A stretch of DNA of 64,000 nucleotides from JAEUMG01 sp046349315 (GTDB taxonomy: Bacteria > Pseudomonadota > Alphaproteobacteria > Rhizobiales > Aestuariivirgaceae), in the NCBI GenBank assembly GCA_046349315.1, contig JAXMCQ010000023.1, positions 27,997 through 91,996 on the forward strand, given 5' to 3'. The notes under the pieces are model-generated. The model saw nothing but the letters and a program-made list of their open reading frames with translations. It made no database searches and was not told the origin of the DNA. The translations under genes were made by a program, and so were the position numbers. Positions 34,022 through 42,859 of the stretch are shown here, piece after piece; the first letter of the stretch is position 1; each line of letters starts with the position of its first letter.

Positions 34022-34750
34022 ATGGCTGACTATCGTTACCAGACCCAAGCCCCCGGTCAGGTCGGCACCCGCGCCGAAATCGACCAGGGTCTCCGGTCCT
34101 ATATGCTGGGCGTCTACAACTACATGGCGCTTGGTGTTGCCGTTACGGCGATTATCTCCTTGGCAGTGGCGTCAAGCCCGGCTGCCACGGCGGCCGTCGG
34201 CTCACTCTACTGGGTGTTCTTTCTCGGCATTCTCGCCATGGGCTTCTTCGCGCCCCGCATGATCTTCTCCGGCAATACCGCCATGGCCCATGCAGCCTAT
34301 TGGGGCTATGTCGCCTTGTGGGGCCTCGGTATCGCGCCGCTGATCCAGCACTATCTGAAAGTCGATACCTCTATTCTGGTGCAGGCTTTCGGCATCACCG
34401 CGGTCACCTTCGGTGCGACAAGCCTCGCCGGCTATGTCACGAAGCGTGATCTCTCCGGGTTGGGCGCCTTCTTCATGATGGCGTCGATCGGCATCATCAT
34501 CGCCATGCTGGTCAACGTGTTCTTCTTCCAGAGCACGATGATGAGCCTCATCACCTCGGTCATCGTGGTCCTGCTCTTCGCGGGCGTCACGGCTTGGGAA
34601 ACCCAGCAGATCAAGGAAATGTATTACGCAGGCGATGCGCCAGGCGTGACCAAGGGCAAGTCGATCTTCGGCGCCTTTATGCTCTATGGCAGCTTCATCA
34701 CGCTGTTCGTGCACATCCTCAACATCTTGGGGATCATGCGCAGCAATTAA
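34022..34750 (+). CDS. Bax inhibitor-1/YccA family membrane protein
   Basis: A 242-residue protein with seven hydrophobic helices and the BI-1 family pattern: LRSYMLGVYNYMALGVAVTA at the start, FGITAVTFGATSLAGYVTKRDL in the middle, and a C-terminal run TAWETQQIKEMYY. In bacteria the family (YccA, YbhL) is linked to FtsH and to ion leak functions. The ATG follows GGAGGG. A rho-independent terminator closes the gene, so it is monocistronic. Confidence 0.92.
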   Translation: MADYRYQTQAPGQVGTRAEIDQGLRSYMLGVYNYMALGVAVTAIISLAVASSPAATAAVGSLYWVFFLGILAMGFFAPRMIFSGNTAMAHAAYWGYVALWGLGIAPLIQHYLKVDTSILVQAFGITAVTFGATSLAGYVTKRDLSGLGAFFMMASIGIIIAMLVNVFFFQSTMMSLITSVIVVLLFAGVTAWETQQIKEMYYAGDAPGVTKGKSIFGAFMLYGSFITLFVHILNILGIMRSN

Positions 34751-34772
34751 GCGCCCCAGCGTATAGAACAAG

Positions 34773-34800
34773 AAGCCCCGGCTCGTGCCGGGGCTTTTGT
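34773..34800 (+). terminator. Rho-independent terminator after the BI-1 gene
   Basis: A 10-bp stem AAGCCCCGGC / GCCGGGGCTT with a four-base loop is followed by TTTTGTGTTTTTT, 22 bases after the stop codon. Confidence 0.88.
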
Positions 34801-34921
34801 GTTTTTTGGGCTATGATGGGCCGAAAGCCCGTGAGGTTTCTCAGCGCCTTGTCAGTTTCGCCGGTCTAAATCGCCAAACGCCCGCTTCGCTATTGGGCCG
34901 GATGGAAGGGTATGTGCCCGC

Positions 34922-36817
34922 ATGTGTGGATTATTCGCCGCTATCGGTTATCCGCTCTCCGAGTCCGCGCTCGATAATGTCCTGAAAATCCTCGCGCATC
35001 GCGGTCCGGACGGACATGGCGTCTATCGTGACGAGGCGAACAAAGTCACCATTGCTCACACGCGCTTGGCGGTCATCGACCTCTTGACTGGGGCGCAGCC
35101 GATCGAGAGCGAAGACGGTCAAATTGTTCTCGCCTGCAATGGCGAGATTTATGAGTTCGAAGAAATCCGGGCTTCGCTCGAGGCGAAGGGTCACCGGTTC
35201 CAGACCAAGAGCGATTCGGAAGTTATCCTCTATCTCTATCGCGAATTCGGTCTCGGGCTTTTCGAGCATCTTCGCGGCGAGTTCGCCTTCATACTCTACG
35301 ACAAGGCACGCCGGCATATCCTGGCCGGGCGCGACCGCTTCGGCATGAAGCCGCTCTATTTCTCCCGGCTGGCTTCAGGCTGGGTGTTTGCCTCGGAAAT
35401 GAAAGCCATTTTTGCAAGCGGTCTCGTGGTTCCAGAATTTCGAATCTCGGCGCTCGACCTTCTTCGCGATCAAGATCCCGAAAATATCCCGTTTCCCTTC
35501 GAGAATATCGAACATATCCCGCCTGCATCCTATGCCTTGATTGAATTGGATGGCGGTGCGTTCAACTGCCGTAAATACTGGTCGCATGAGATCCCCGTGC
35601 AGACCGCTGAGCCGGTCGGCGAACCCTCCGAAAGAGCATTCGGCGATGCCGCTGCGGTGGTGCGGCAAGAACTGGACGAAGCGGTGCGGGTGCGATTGCG
35701 CGCCGATGTGCCCGTCGGGCTCTATTTGAGCGGCGGTCTCGATTCCTGCTTTGTTGGGGCGCTGATGAAGAAAAATACCAATCAACCCTTCCATTCGTTC
35801 TCGATCTCGTTCCCGGGGAGTGGCGCAGATGAAGGCGAGGCCGCGCGCAAGGCGGCGGATTTCCTGGGAACGCAGCACCACGACCTCGCCGTCAGCAGAA
35901 AGATGCTTTGGGATCATCTCGGGGCCTGCGTCTGGTTTTCCGAACTGCCATTCCTGACGCTTTCGCCGGTGGGGCTTTATCTTCTGTCTGAACAGGCCCG
36001 CAAGCATGTAACCGTGGTTTTGAACGGGCAGGGCGCGGATGAGGTGTTCTTAGGCTATCGCAAGTTCTTCATGGAGGCGGTCCGCGACACGCGCCTCGGT
36101 CAGGCTGCGCCGATGGATCTCACTGCAAGAGTGACGGGGATGACGCCTGGCGGACTATCCGACTGGTTGTTGCGGTGGGTTTCGCTTTTTCTGTTTCACA
36201 AGAGTCGCCGATCGGCGCTGGTTCGCGCACGGGCTGGGCCTAAGAAGAAAGAACCCACGTCCAAACCATTGATCAACGCCGTGCAGGAGGCGCGGATCGC
36301 GGATATGCCGCTTCGCATCCTTTGCTACCTGGGCGATCGATCGGAGATGGCGCATTCGCTGGAAGTCCGGTTGCCGTTCCTCGATCACAAGCTCTACGAG
36401 GTGGCGCGCTCTATCCCCGTCGATTTCAAGGTCAGAAACAAGGTCGAAAAGGCGGTGCTGCGCGAGGCTGCCAGGGGCGTCCTGCCAGATGATCTGCGGC
36501 TGCGGAAGAAAAAGGGGTTCATGCACACCAGTGCCGGGCTCGATTTCTTCGGAACGGACCGGACTTTGACAAAAACCGTGCGGTCTTATCTGGGCAAGGA
36601 CGTCTTCGACGCCGCGCGGGTCTTTTCATACGGCACTTATCGGGTGATCCGCCTCCTGGCGACCATTCCAGCCTGGGCCCGCGTTTCGTTCCTCAAAAAA
36701 CTTCATCGCTTCGCGAATCAGGCGATCCTCTACATCGTCGAAATCCATATGCTTCATGCGCGTTTCATCGCGAATCCGCCCTGGAAGGGGCGCGGCGAAA
36801 CGCCATTGCCGGGTTAA
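34922..36817 (+). CDS. asnB: Glutamine-hydrolysing asparagine synthase
   Basis: A 631-residue class II amidotransferase plus synthetase. Cys2 (MCGLFAAIGY) is the glutaminase nucleophile; ILAHRGPDGHG, CNGEIYEFEEI and DRFGMKPLYFS complete that domain (~1-190). The ATP-pyrophosphatase motif YLSGGLDSCFVGAL begins near residue 265, and SLEVRLPFLDHKLYEVA lies in the C-terminal half. The start ATG follows GGAAGGG. It makes asparagine from aspartate, or may amidate another acceptor. The last ~60 residues (ARVSFLKKLHRFANQ on) go beyond the core. Its stop overlaps the convergent DUF2794 gene. Confidence 0.92.
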   Translation: MCGLFAAIGYPLSESALDNVLKILAHRGPDGHGVYRDEANKVTIAHTRLAVIDLLTGAQPIESEDGQIVLACNGEIYEFEEIRASLEAKGHRFQTKSDSEVILYLYREFGLGLFEHLRGEFAFILYDKARRHILAGRDRFGMKPLYFSRLASGWVFASEMKAIFASGLVVPEFRISALDLLRDQDPENIPFPFENIEHIPPASYALIELDGGAFNCRKYWSHEIPVQTAEPVGEPSERAFGDAAAVVRQELDEAVRVRLRADVPVGLYLSGGLDSCFVGALMKKNTNQPFHSFSISFPGSGADEGEAARKAADFLGTQHHDLAVSRKMLWDHLGACVWFSELPFLTLSPVGLYLLSEQARKHVTVVLNGQGADEVFLGYRKFFMEAVRDTRLGQAAPMDLTARVTGMTPGGLSDWLLRWVSLFLFHKSRRSALVRARAGPKKKEPTSKPLINAVQEARIADMPLRILCYLGDRSEMAHSLEVRLPFLDHKLYEVARSIPVDFKVRNKVEKAVLREAARGVLPDDLRLRKKKGFMHTSAGLDFFGTDRTLTKTVRSYLGKDVFDAARVFSYGTYRVIRLLATIPAWARVSFLKKLHRFANQAILYIVEIHMLHARFIANPPWKGRGETPLPG

Positions 36818-37209
36818 AGCTGGACCAGTTTTGGGCCGCCGGCAAAGACACGCAGGACCTGCGCCAGATCCTGGCCGCGCTTCATGATCAATCCGCCCTG
36901 GGCGATAACGGCATATTGGCCCTGGCGGCGAGCGAGCCGCGGGTCCTTGATGATCTGGTAGAGGGGGACTTCCGAACTTCTGCGGAAGATCGAGAAGATG
37001 GCGGTGGCCGCACCGAAATCGAGGGCGTAGTCGCGCCATTCGCCTTGCGCGACCTTGGCACCGTAGGCGGCGAGAATCAGGCCCAATTCCTTGCGATCAA
37101 AAGCAACGCGCGGCGGCTGAGGGGCTGCCCAGTTTCTGGCTTCTGTCGTTTCCGGCCGGGCGCCAGGATCCCGAGGCCGGAACGGAACTATTGGTTCCGC
37201 GTCGCTCAC
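36814..37209 (-). CDS. DUF2794 domain protein
   Basis: A 131-residue protein typical of Alphaproteobacteria. The DUF2794 core runs from VAFDRKELGLILAAYGAKVA through EWRDYALDF to YAVIAQGGLIMKRGQDLAQV. No enzyme motif or membrane segment is seen; the function is unknown. The start codon is GTG at 37209, preceded by GAGGGG. It converges on asnB with a four-base overlap. Confidence 0.85.
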   Translation of the reverse strand: MSDAEPIVPFRPRDPGARPETTEARNWAAPQPPRVAFDRKELGLILAAYGAKVAQGEWRDYALDFGAATAIFSIFRRSSEVPLYQIIKDPRLARRQGQYAVIAQGGLIMKRGQDLAQVLRVFAGGPKLVQL

Positions 37210-37492
37210 GCACCCCTCGCTATGTGTTGCGGGTGGCTGTTACTCGATCGTCATGATGAACCCGGGCCGCAGCTTTGGCAAGGCTCAGGCATTCCGGGGC
37301 GGTCAATCTTTTCTTGTTTTTGCCGCATTCCGATCAAGCTGTCGCCCCGATGCGCGGCGATAAAGGCATCGTTGCCTCTATAGCCCGGCTGGTCGCAGGC
37401 ATCGGAAATCTCAGCCCCCCAGCCCCCCGGAGCTTTCGGACAGCCGGGCCCCCCTCCACCCAATTTCTGTGAGTGAGGCGTCGTTTGAGTTT
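37210..37492. other. Intergenic region without a supported gene
   Basis: Nearly 300 bases between the DUF2794 start and the hairpin before htpG. The only open frame of note (70 codons, minus strand, 37251-37463) begins with a Gly/Pro-rich run and matches no family I recognise. No tRNA fold or repeat element was recognised. Confidence 0.4.
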
Positions 37493-37526
37493 ACGGCCGG
37501 GTCATCGCGCCCGGCCGTTTCATTTT
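37493..37526 (+). terminator. Terminator-like hairpin upstream of htpG
   Basis: CGGCCGGG and CCCGGCCG form an 8-bp stem with a loop of about eight bases, followed by TTTCATTTTG. There is no plus-strand gene immediately before it, so it may insulate htpG from read-through or act in the leader if transcription starts further upstream. Confidence 0.45.
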
Positions 37527-37535
37527 GTGGCGGGG

Positions 37536-37564
37536 CTTGACCGGGCAAAGTTCCGCACCGATAT
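37536..37564 (+). promoter_or_regulatory. Candidate heat-shock promoter of htpG
   Basis: CTTGAC (37536) and CCGATAT (37558-37564) with 16 bases between them resemble an alphaproteobacterial RpoH promoter, about 38 bases before the ATG. htpG is commonly heat-shock controlled, which supports the call but does not prove it. Confidence 0.35.
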
Positions 37565-37601
37565 CGGCGGCAAGTTCATTCTTCTTGCACGAGGTATCCC
37601 A

Positions 37602-39494
37602 ATGTCCGAGGCGGCGGAAGCGCAAACCCAACCCCAGGCGCAAACCCACGAGTTCCAGGCCGAGGTCGCCAAGCTCCTGCACCTCATGGTGCATTCGGTC
37701 TATTCCGAACGCGATGTGTTCCTGCGCGAACTCATCTCCAATGCCGCGGATGCCTGCGACAAGCTGCGCTACGAGGCGATCGCCAATCCGGCCTTGCTGG
37801 GCGACAATCCCGAACTCAAGATCGAACTTGCCGCCGACAAGGCGGCGAAGACATTGACGATCAGCGACAATGGCATCGGCATGAGCCGGGCCGAGCTCAT
37901 CGACAATCTCGGCACCATCGCCAAATCCGGCACGCAAGCCTTCATCGAGAGTATCAGATCGGGCGCCGGCGATCTCAAGCTCATTGGCCAATTCGGCGTC
38001 GGCTTTTATTCAGCCTTCATCGTGGCAACGCGCGTCGATGTCACTTCGCGCCGGGCCGGCAGCGATGAGGCCTATCGCTGGTCGTCCGACGGCAGCGGCA
38101 CATTCACCATCGAGACGATCGATCTGGCGGATGCGCCGGCGCGCGGAACCCGCATCGTGCTGCACTTGAAGGATGATGCCGCGGAATTCCTCGACGACTG
38201 GAAGATCGAATCGGTGGTGCGCGCCTATTCCGACCATATTGCGCATCCGATCATGCTCAAAATCGGCAAGGAGACGGCGCGCCAGATCAATGCCGCGAGC
38301 GCCATCTGGATGCGATCCAAGGCCCATGTCACGGAAGACCAGCACAAGGAATTTTTTGAGGCCCTGACGGGCCTGTCCTCGCCGCCGGCGCTCACTCTGC
38401 ATTACCGCGCCGAGGGGCGGCATGAATATACCGTGCTACTCTACGTGCCGGGCGAGAAGCCCTTCGATCTTTATGATCCAGACCGGCGCGGGCATCAGAA
38501 GCTTTATGTGAAGCGTGTCTTCATCACGGCGGACGCAGAATTGCTTCCCGCCTATTTGCGCTTCGTTCGCGGCGTCATTGATTCGGAAGACATGCCGCTC
38601 AATCTGTCGCGCGAGATGTTGCAGAACAATCCGCAAGTTGCGCAGATCAGGAAGGCGGTTACCAACAAGGTCCTTTCCGAACTCAAGAAATGTGCCGAGA
38701 CCGATCCCGAACGCTTCGCCAAGATCTGGGAAGCCTTTGGCCCGGTGATCAAGGAAGGTATCTATGAAGACATGGAGCGGCGCGACCAGCTCTTCGAGAT
38801 CGCCCGCTTCCGCAGCACCAAGCGCGATTCGGTCACGCTCAAGCAGTATATCGAAGGCCTCAAGCCCAACCAGACGGCGATCTATTACTTGACCGCCGAG
38901 GAAGCCTCGAAGGCCGTGGCGAGCCCGCAGCTTGAAGGCTACAAGGCGCGCGACGTCGAAGTGCTTTTGCTCACCGACCCGGTCGATGGTTTCTGGGTGA
39001 GGACGGCGCTCGGCTTCGAAGGCAAGCCGTTCAAGTCGATCACGCAGGGCGCGGCCGATCTCGACCAGATCCCGCTGGTCGAAGATGTCGCTGCGGGCGA
39101 AACAGACGATGCGGCGACGGGCACATTGATCGCGCTCGTCAAGCAGACCTTGGGCGATCAGGTGAAGGACGTGCGGAAATCGGCACGCCTCACGACCAGC
39201 GCCGTCTGCCTCGTTACCGATGCGGGCTTCGACCGCAGCATGGAACGCTTGCTGTCGCGCCAGAAGACGACAGGCGTCTCGATGAGCGCGCCGGTGCTTG
39301 AGATCAATCCGCGCCATCCGATGATCGTGGCGCTGGCGAAGGCCGCCAAGGCGAAGGGCGCTTCCCCCGAGCTTGAGGATGCGGCGCGATTGCTGCTCGA
39401 TCAGGCCTATGTGCTCGAGGGCGAACCGGTCGGCGATCCGGCGTCCTTCGGCAAGCGGATGACGGAGATGATGCAGAAGGCGTTTGCGGGATGA
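37602..39494 (+). CDS. htpG: Molecular chaperone HtpG (Hsp90)
   Basis: A 630-residue Hsp90 homologue. The N-terminal GHKL ATPase shows SERDVFLRELISNAADACDK, SDNGIGMSRAELI and LIGQFGVGFYSAFIVA; the middle domain includes FITADAELLPAYLRFVRGVI and LNLSREMLQNN. The C-terminal dimerisation domain follows. The ATG at 37602 has GAGGT six bases before it; the frame is open to 37473 but that part has no homology. It is cytosolic and acts in stress protein folding. Genome context suggests a single-gene unit. Confidence 0.97.
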   Translation: MSEAAEAQTQPQAQTHEFQAEVAKLLHLMVHSVYSERDVFLRELISNAADACDKLRYEAIANPALLGDNPELKIELAADKAAKTLTISDNGIGMSRAELIDNLGTIAKSGTQAFIESIRSGAGDLKLIGQFGVGFYSAFIVATRVDVTSRRAGSDEAYRWSSDGSGTFTIETIDLADAPARGTRIVLHLKDDAAEFLDDWKIESVVRAYSDHIAHPIMLKIGKETARQINAASAIWMRSKAHVTEDQHKEFFEALTGLSSPPALTLHYRAEGRHEYTVLLYVPGEKPFDLYDPDRRGHQKLYVKRVFITADAELLPAYLRFVRGVIDSEDMPLNLSREMLQNNPQVAQIRKAVTNKVLSELKKCAETDPERFAKIWEAFGPVIKEGIYEDMERRDQLFEIARFRSTKRDSVTLKQYIEGLKPNQTAIYYLTAEEASKAVASPQLEGYKARDVEVLLLTDPVDGFWVRTALGFEGKPFKSITQGAADLDQIPLVEDVAAGETDDAATGTLIALVKQTLGDQVKDVRKSARLTTSAVCLVTDAGFDRSMERLLSRQKTTGVSMSAPVLEINPRHPMIVALAKAAKAKGASPELEDAARLLLDQAYVLEGEPVGDPASFGKRMTEMMQKAFAG

Positions 39495-39531
39495 GGAATA
39501 CCGCAGTCAGTCTTACTCTAAAGTCTGCGTA

Positions 39532-39975
39532 TCACTTGGCGCCAAGGAGATAGCCGCCATCCCAGTGCCAGATCTGCTTGTCATCGACGGTGACAGTGAC
39601 TATGGCCTGAAAGCCAGCAAGCGTTCCACTCCCCGCGTGAAACGCGCATGTTCCGAGTGGTGGACTGGCAGTGTCATACACAACGCAATAGCCGAGTGCC
39701 GAATCCCCCGGCCCAACGGCAATGACCGCGGAGCTGCTTGTGAACAACGGGCTGCTTATGACTGGCCCGTAGTAGAGTATCTTGGTTCCCACAGGAATAG
39801 CCGCCAGATTTGATTCGACAATGGTGCAGAAACTCGGCGTCTCGCCCGTGAACTGTTTGCACTCCTTGGCGATTTTTAGCTGCTGCATCGTTGGCGCGGA
39901 CGCCCCATGCGCCGTCGGACTAAAAAGCGCAAGAGAAAGCGCGGCTGAAAAGACGGCAATCATTGAATTGCGCAT
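39532..39975 (-). CDS. Secreted hypothetical protein, possible allene-oxide-cyclase-like barrel
   Basis: A 147-residue protein with a signal peptide (RNSMIAVFSAALSLALFSPTA, cleaved near AHGA). The ATG at 39975 follows GGAGG; an upstream ATG overlaps that ribosome site and is less likely. The mature part has four cysteines (KECKQF, SFCTIV, GYCVVYD, TCAFHAG) and a beta-rich C-terminus, GSGTLAGFQAIVTVTV then WHWDGGYLLG, that recalls the dirigent/allene-oxide-cyclase-like barrels seen in Hyphomicrobiales. That fold call is tentative. It is convergent with htpG, 37 bases apart. The function is unknown. Confidence 0.65.
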   Translation of the reverse strand: MRNSMIAVFSAALSLALFSPTAHGASAPTMQQLKIAKECKQFTGETPSFCTIVESNLAAIPVGTKILYYGPVISSPLFTSSSAVIAVGPGDSALGYCVVYDTASPPLGTCAFHAGSGTLAGFQAIVTVTVDDKQIWHWDGGYLLGAK

Positions 39976-40062
39976 GGCGTCCTCCATCATGGAAAAACAA
40001 TCTCTCGAAGATCGAACTGCGAACACTCAGCAGGCCAATCAACGGTTTGCTTGACTACAAAA

Positions 40063-40089
40063 ATTATACCTGAACTTAGCCGCGAACAA
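40063..40089 (-). promoter_or_regulatory. Candidate sigma-70-type promoter of the secreted protein gene
   Basis: On the minus strand TTGTTC and a perfect TATAAT (40068-40063) are spaced by 15 bases and lie about 90 bases before the ATG at 39975. Spacing is slightly short. The surrounding 39976-40375 stretch has no other supported feature. Confidence 0.35.
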
Positions 40090-40375
40090 GAGAGCACCGC
40101 TGACGCAAAGCCTTCTTGATCGGGGAAATTCAGGCTAGGGAAGCACTTCGCGATGTGAATGAACTCTTCGTGCGCGCTGCTCTTCCGATGCCTCCATGGC
40201 GATCCTCACTATTCATCATTGGCCTGACAAGGCAGCCGCACAAGCAGCGCGATGTGCCACTCGGCACGCGTGTCACGTCCTCACAACGTATTTGCCGCTT
40301 GCATCAGTTTCTACTAGCCAGCGTCGCGCTAATACCTATGCCGGTGGAAGACACAGAAGGAGCCAACACATTTGT

Positions 40376-40675
40376 TCAAGCATTGGGAGGCAGGATCACC
40401 GCGCGTGCTCCGATCTCCACGTGATCATAGAGATGGATCACATCGACATTGAGCAGGCTGATGCATCCCGCCGTGCTCCGCTTGCCGATCATTTCGGCCA
40501 AGATCGCGCCATGGATGCGGATCTGCGTGTCGACTTCGCCCTGGTAGAGCTAGAGAGCGCGCGCACCCAACGGATTGCCCTTTCCACCGGGTATGCCATG
40601 AATGTATCTGGCGTGTTTCGGAAATTCGGCGAGATGCTCGCGCGTCGGCACCCATACCGGCCGCCCACGAAGCAT
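40376..40675 (-). pseudogene. L,D-transpeptidase (YkuD) remnant with internal stop
   Basis: One continuous minus-strand frame encodes the C-terminal half of an L,D-transpeptidase: RPVWVPTREHL, GIPGGKGNPLGARAL, then an in-frame TAG (40552-40550), then LYQGEVDTQIRIHGAILAEM, STAGCISLLNVDVIHLYDHV and a natural stop at 40376. The catalytic His and Cys are still encoded, but the Arg of the usual GCIR is Ser. The N-terminal half, with signal peptide, is missing; its place is taken by the divergent SDR gene. The intact copy at 42860-43594 aligns at WVPP, GGPGNPLGARAMYL, YRIHGTI and SSGCIRM, showing that the stop replaces a Tyr codon. The gene is thus 5'-truncated and nonsense-interrupted. Confidence 0.78.
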
Positions 40676-40712
40676 TTGCGCTTTGCTTGGGCTTCTGCCA
40701 GCTTCGCGCCCC

Positions 40713-41483
40713 ATGACATCTCCGCTCTTCGATCTATCGGGCCGCGTTGCGGTCATCACCGGCATCAGTCGCGGCATTGGGCGGGCACTCGCCCATGGAT
40801 TTGCCGAGGCTGGCGCCATTGTGGTCGGCTGCGCGCGCTCCTATGAGGCGGCCGAGCGAACCGCCGAGCAGATTCGCGGCAAGGGCGGCGAAGCGCTGGG
40901 CGTGCTTGCCGATGTGACCAAGCCTGAAGACTGTCAGGCCCTCATCGACAGTGCGGTCAGGCGCTATGGCCGGCTCGACATCGCGGTGCTCAACGCCGGG
41001 ATCAATATCAAGAAGCCGAGCATCGATTTTGCGGCGGTAGAATTCGACACTGTCATCAACGGGAATCTGCGCGCCTATTTCCTCACCGCACAAGCCGCGG
41101 CGCGGCAGTTCATCAAGCAGGGACGCGGCGGGGCGATCGTCATGAACTCGTCCAATGCCTCGCTTGCCGCCTTCGACGAGCTTGGGCCCTATTGTGCGGC
41201 CAAGGCCGGTATCGACGGGTTGGTGCGGGCATTCGCCGCCGAATGGGGACCGCAAGGTATAAGGGTCAATGCCTTCAATCCCGGCTATACGACCCATTCG
41301 ATGACGGACGAGGGCCAGGAATACTTGAAGACCGGCGCCGCGGAGATCACCGGCCGCACGCCGTTACGGCGCATGGCGGAGGTGAGCGAGATGGCGGGTC
41401 CGGCGATCTTCCTTGCCTCCGATGCTGCGTCCTTCGTCACCGGCGTCACGCTCGCCGTCGATGGCGGCTGGTGCGCCTACTGA
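40713..41483 (+). CDS. SDR-family oxidoreductase
   Basis: A 256-residue short-chain dehydrogenase with VAVITGISRGIGRALAHG (cofactor), VLNAGINIKKPS, the catalytic Ser in VMNSSNASLAAF and YCAAKAG, and the C-terminal FVTGVTLAVDGGWCAY. The Arg after the second beta strand (GCARSYEAAERT) leans to NADP. The start at 40713 matches the family; a longer frame to 40602 overlaps the L,D-transpeptidase remnant and is not used. No Shine-Dalgarno sequence is obvious. The pattern resembles gluconate 5-dehydrogenase and related sugar-acid SDRs, but the substrate is not known. Confidence 0.85.
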   Translation: MTSPLFDLSGRVAVITGISRGIGRALAHGFAEAGAIVVGCARSYEAAERTAEQIRGKGGEALGVLADVTKPEDCQALIDSAVRRYGRLDIAVLNAGINIKKPSIDFAAVEFDTVINGNLRAYFLTAQAAARQFIKQGRGGAIVMNSSNASLAAFDELGPYCAAKAGIDGLVRAFAAEWGPQGIRVNAFNPGYTTHSMTDEGQEYLKTGAAEITGRTPLRRMAEVSEMAGPAIFLASDAASFVTGVTLAVDGGWCAY

Positions 41484-41569
41484 TACACCTGCCATATTCC
41501 TGCCCTTGGATTAGTATTGCTGCGATTCGGCGCCGGCCTAGAGGCGCGCCTGAACACCAGGGACGGCCC

Positions 41570-42766
41570 ATGACAGCGATCACTTACCGGGTTACCGGGT
41601 TCTTCGCCGCCATCGTTGCGGTCCCTTTACTCATGGCGGCGCCGGCCGCAGCGAGCTTCGACAAATGTGCGGCCGCTATCAAGGCGCAGGTCATCAAGGC
41701 CGGCATCAAGCCCGATATCGCCAATGCCGCCTTCAAGGGCATCAAGTTCGACGAGAAGGCGGTGCGCTTTTCGAGGAGCCAGCCCGAATACCGGCTCGCC
41801 ATCTGGGACTACATGGCATTCCTCGTCGATCAGGCGCGCATCGCCGACGGCGCCGCCATGATGAAGCGCTATCAGGAGACGCTGCGGGATGTCGAAAAGC
41901 GCTATGGCATCGATCGCTATGTGATCGCGGCCCTGTGGGGTGTGGAGAGCGATTACGGCCAGGAGAAGGGTGATTTCTTCATGCCGCATGCGCTGGTCAA
42001 TGTCGCCTGCGCGGGGAAGAAGCCGGCGGTCTTCAAGAATGAACTGATCCAGGCCTTGCGAATCGTGCAGGCGGGAGATGTCAAGCTTTCCGACATGACA
42101 GGCTCGTGGGCCGGGGCCTTCGGGCAGACGCAGTTCATTCCCTCGACCTATCGAAGGCTGGCGGTCGATTTTGATGGTGACGGTCATCGCGACACGATCC
42201 GCTCGGTTCCCGACGCGCTCGCCTCTTCGGCCAATTTCCTCGACAAGGCCGGCTGGCAATCGGGCCTGCCCTGGGGCTTCGAAGTGAAGCTGCCGGCGAA
42301 TTACAAAGGTCCGGTGGGGCGCCGGGCCAAGGCGCCGATTTCGGCCTGGGCCAAGCGCGGGGTGGTGCGCGCCGATGGCTCGGCTCTGCCCAAGAGCGGC
42401 AGTTACGGGCTTATCCGCCCGGCAGGAAAATCGGGGCCGGCCTTCCTCGTTTCGAAGAATTTCGACGCGCTTTACAGCTACAACGCGGCTGAATCCTATG
42501 CGCTGGCGATCTCCTATTTGTCGGACCGCCTGAAAGGCAAGGGCACACTCCAGACGCCCTGGCCGACAGATGATCCAGGCTTGAGCAGGGCCCAGCGCAC
42601 CCGCCTGCAGCAGGCCCTGATAGCCAAGGGTTATTACAAGGGCGAGGCCGACGGGCGGATTGGGCCGCAAACCGCCGAGGCGATCAAATCTGCGGAAAAA
42701 GCGATGGGACTGAAGACCACCGGGCGGCCGGGGAGCCAGATTCTCAAGAAGCTCACCACAGATTGA
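41570..42766 (+). CDS. Lytic murein transglycosylase (MltB family) with peptidoglycan-binding domain
   Basis: A 398-residue secreted enzyme. A signal peptide covers ~1-28 (hydrophobic FFAAIVAVPLLMAAPAAA). The MltB-type catalytic domain follows: AALWGVESDYGQEKGDFF contains the catalytic Glu, and SWAGAFGQTQFIPSTYRRLA and DFDGDGHRDTI are family hallmarks. A PG_binding_1 domain (LQQALIAKGYYKGEADGRIG) closes the protein. It cleaves glycan strands to anhydro-muropeptides in the periplasm. It precedes the L,D-transpeptidase by 93 bases, making a small cell-wall pair. Confidence 0.93.
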   Translation: MTAITYRVTGFFAAIVAVPLLMAAPAAASFDKCAAAIKAQVIKAGIKPDIANAAFKGIKFDEKAVRFSRSQPEYRLAIWDYMAFLVDQARIADGAAMMKRYQETLRDVEKRYGIDRYVIAALWGVESDYGQEKGDFFMPHALVNVACAGKKPAVFKNELIQALRIVQAGDVKLSDMTGSWAGAFGQTQFIPSTYRRLAVDFDGDGHRDTIRSVPDALASSANFLDKAGWQSGLPWGFEVKLPANYKGPVGRRAKAPISAWAKRGVVRADGSALPKSGSYGLIRPAGKSGPAFLVSKNFDALYSYNAAESYALAISYLSDRLKGKGTLQTPWPTDDPGLSRAQRTRLQQALIAKGYYKGEADGRIGPQTAEAIKSAEKAMGLKTTGRPGSQILKKLTTD

Positions 42767-42859
42767 CGTCAAGTTGATGCGACATCGGCGCAATCTTGCC
42801 GATTTTTCAATCTAGCTTATGTAACCGCCCGCATCCTCCCAAGGGACTATACCCGCGAC

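Noticed and set aside
37251..37463. A 70-codon minus-strand frame before DUF2794
   Set aside because: It begins in a G/P-rich run, matches no family I know and has no clear ribosome site; kept only as part of the intergenic description.
40116..40424. Short plus-strand frame in the 40 kb gap
   Set aside because: No ribosome site or domain, and it runs into the antisense of the L,D-transpeptidase remnant.
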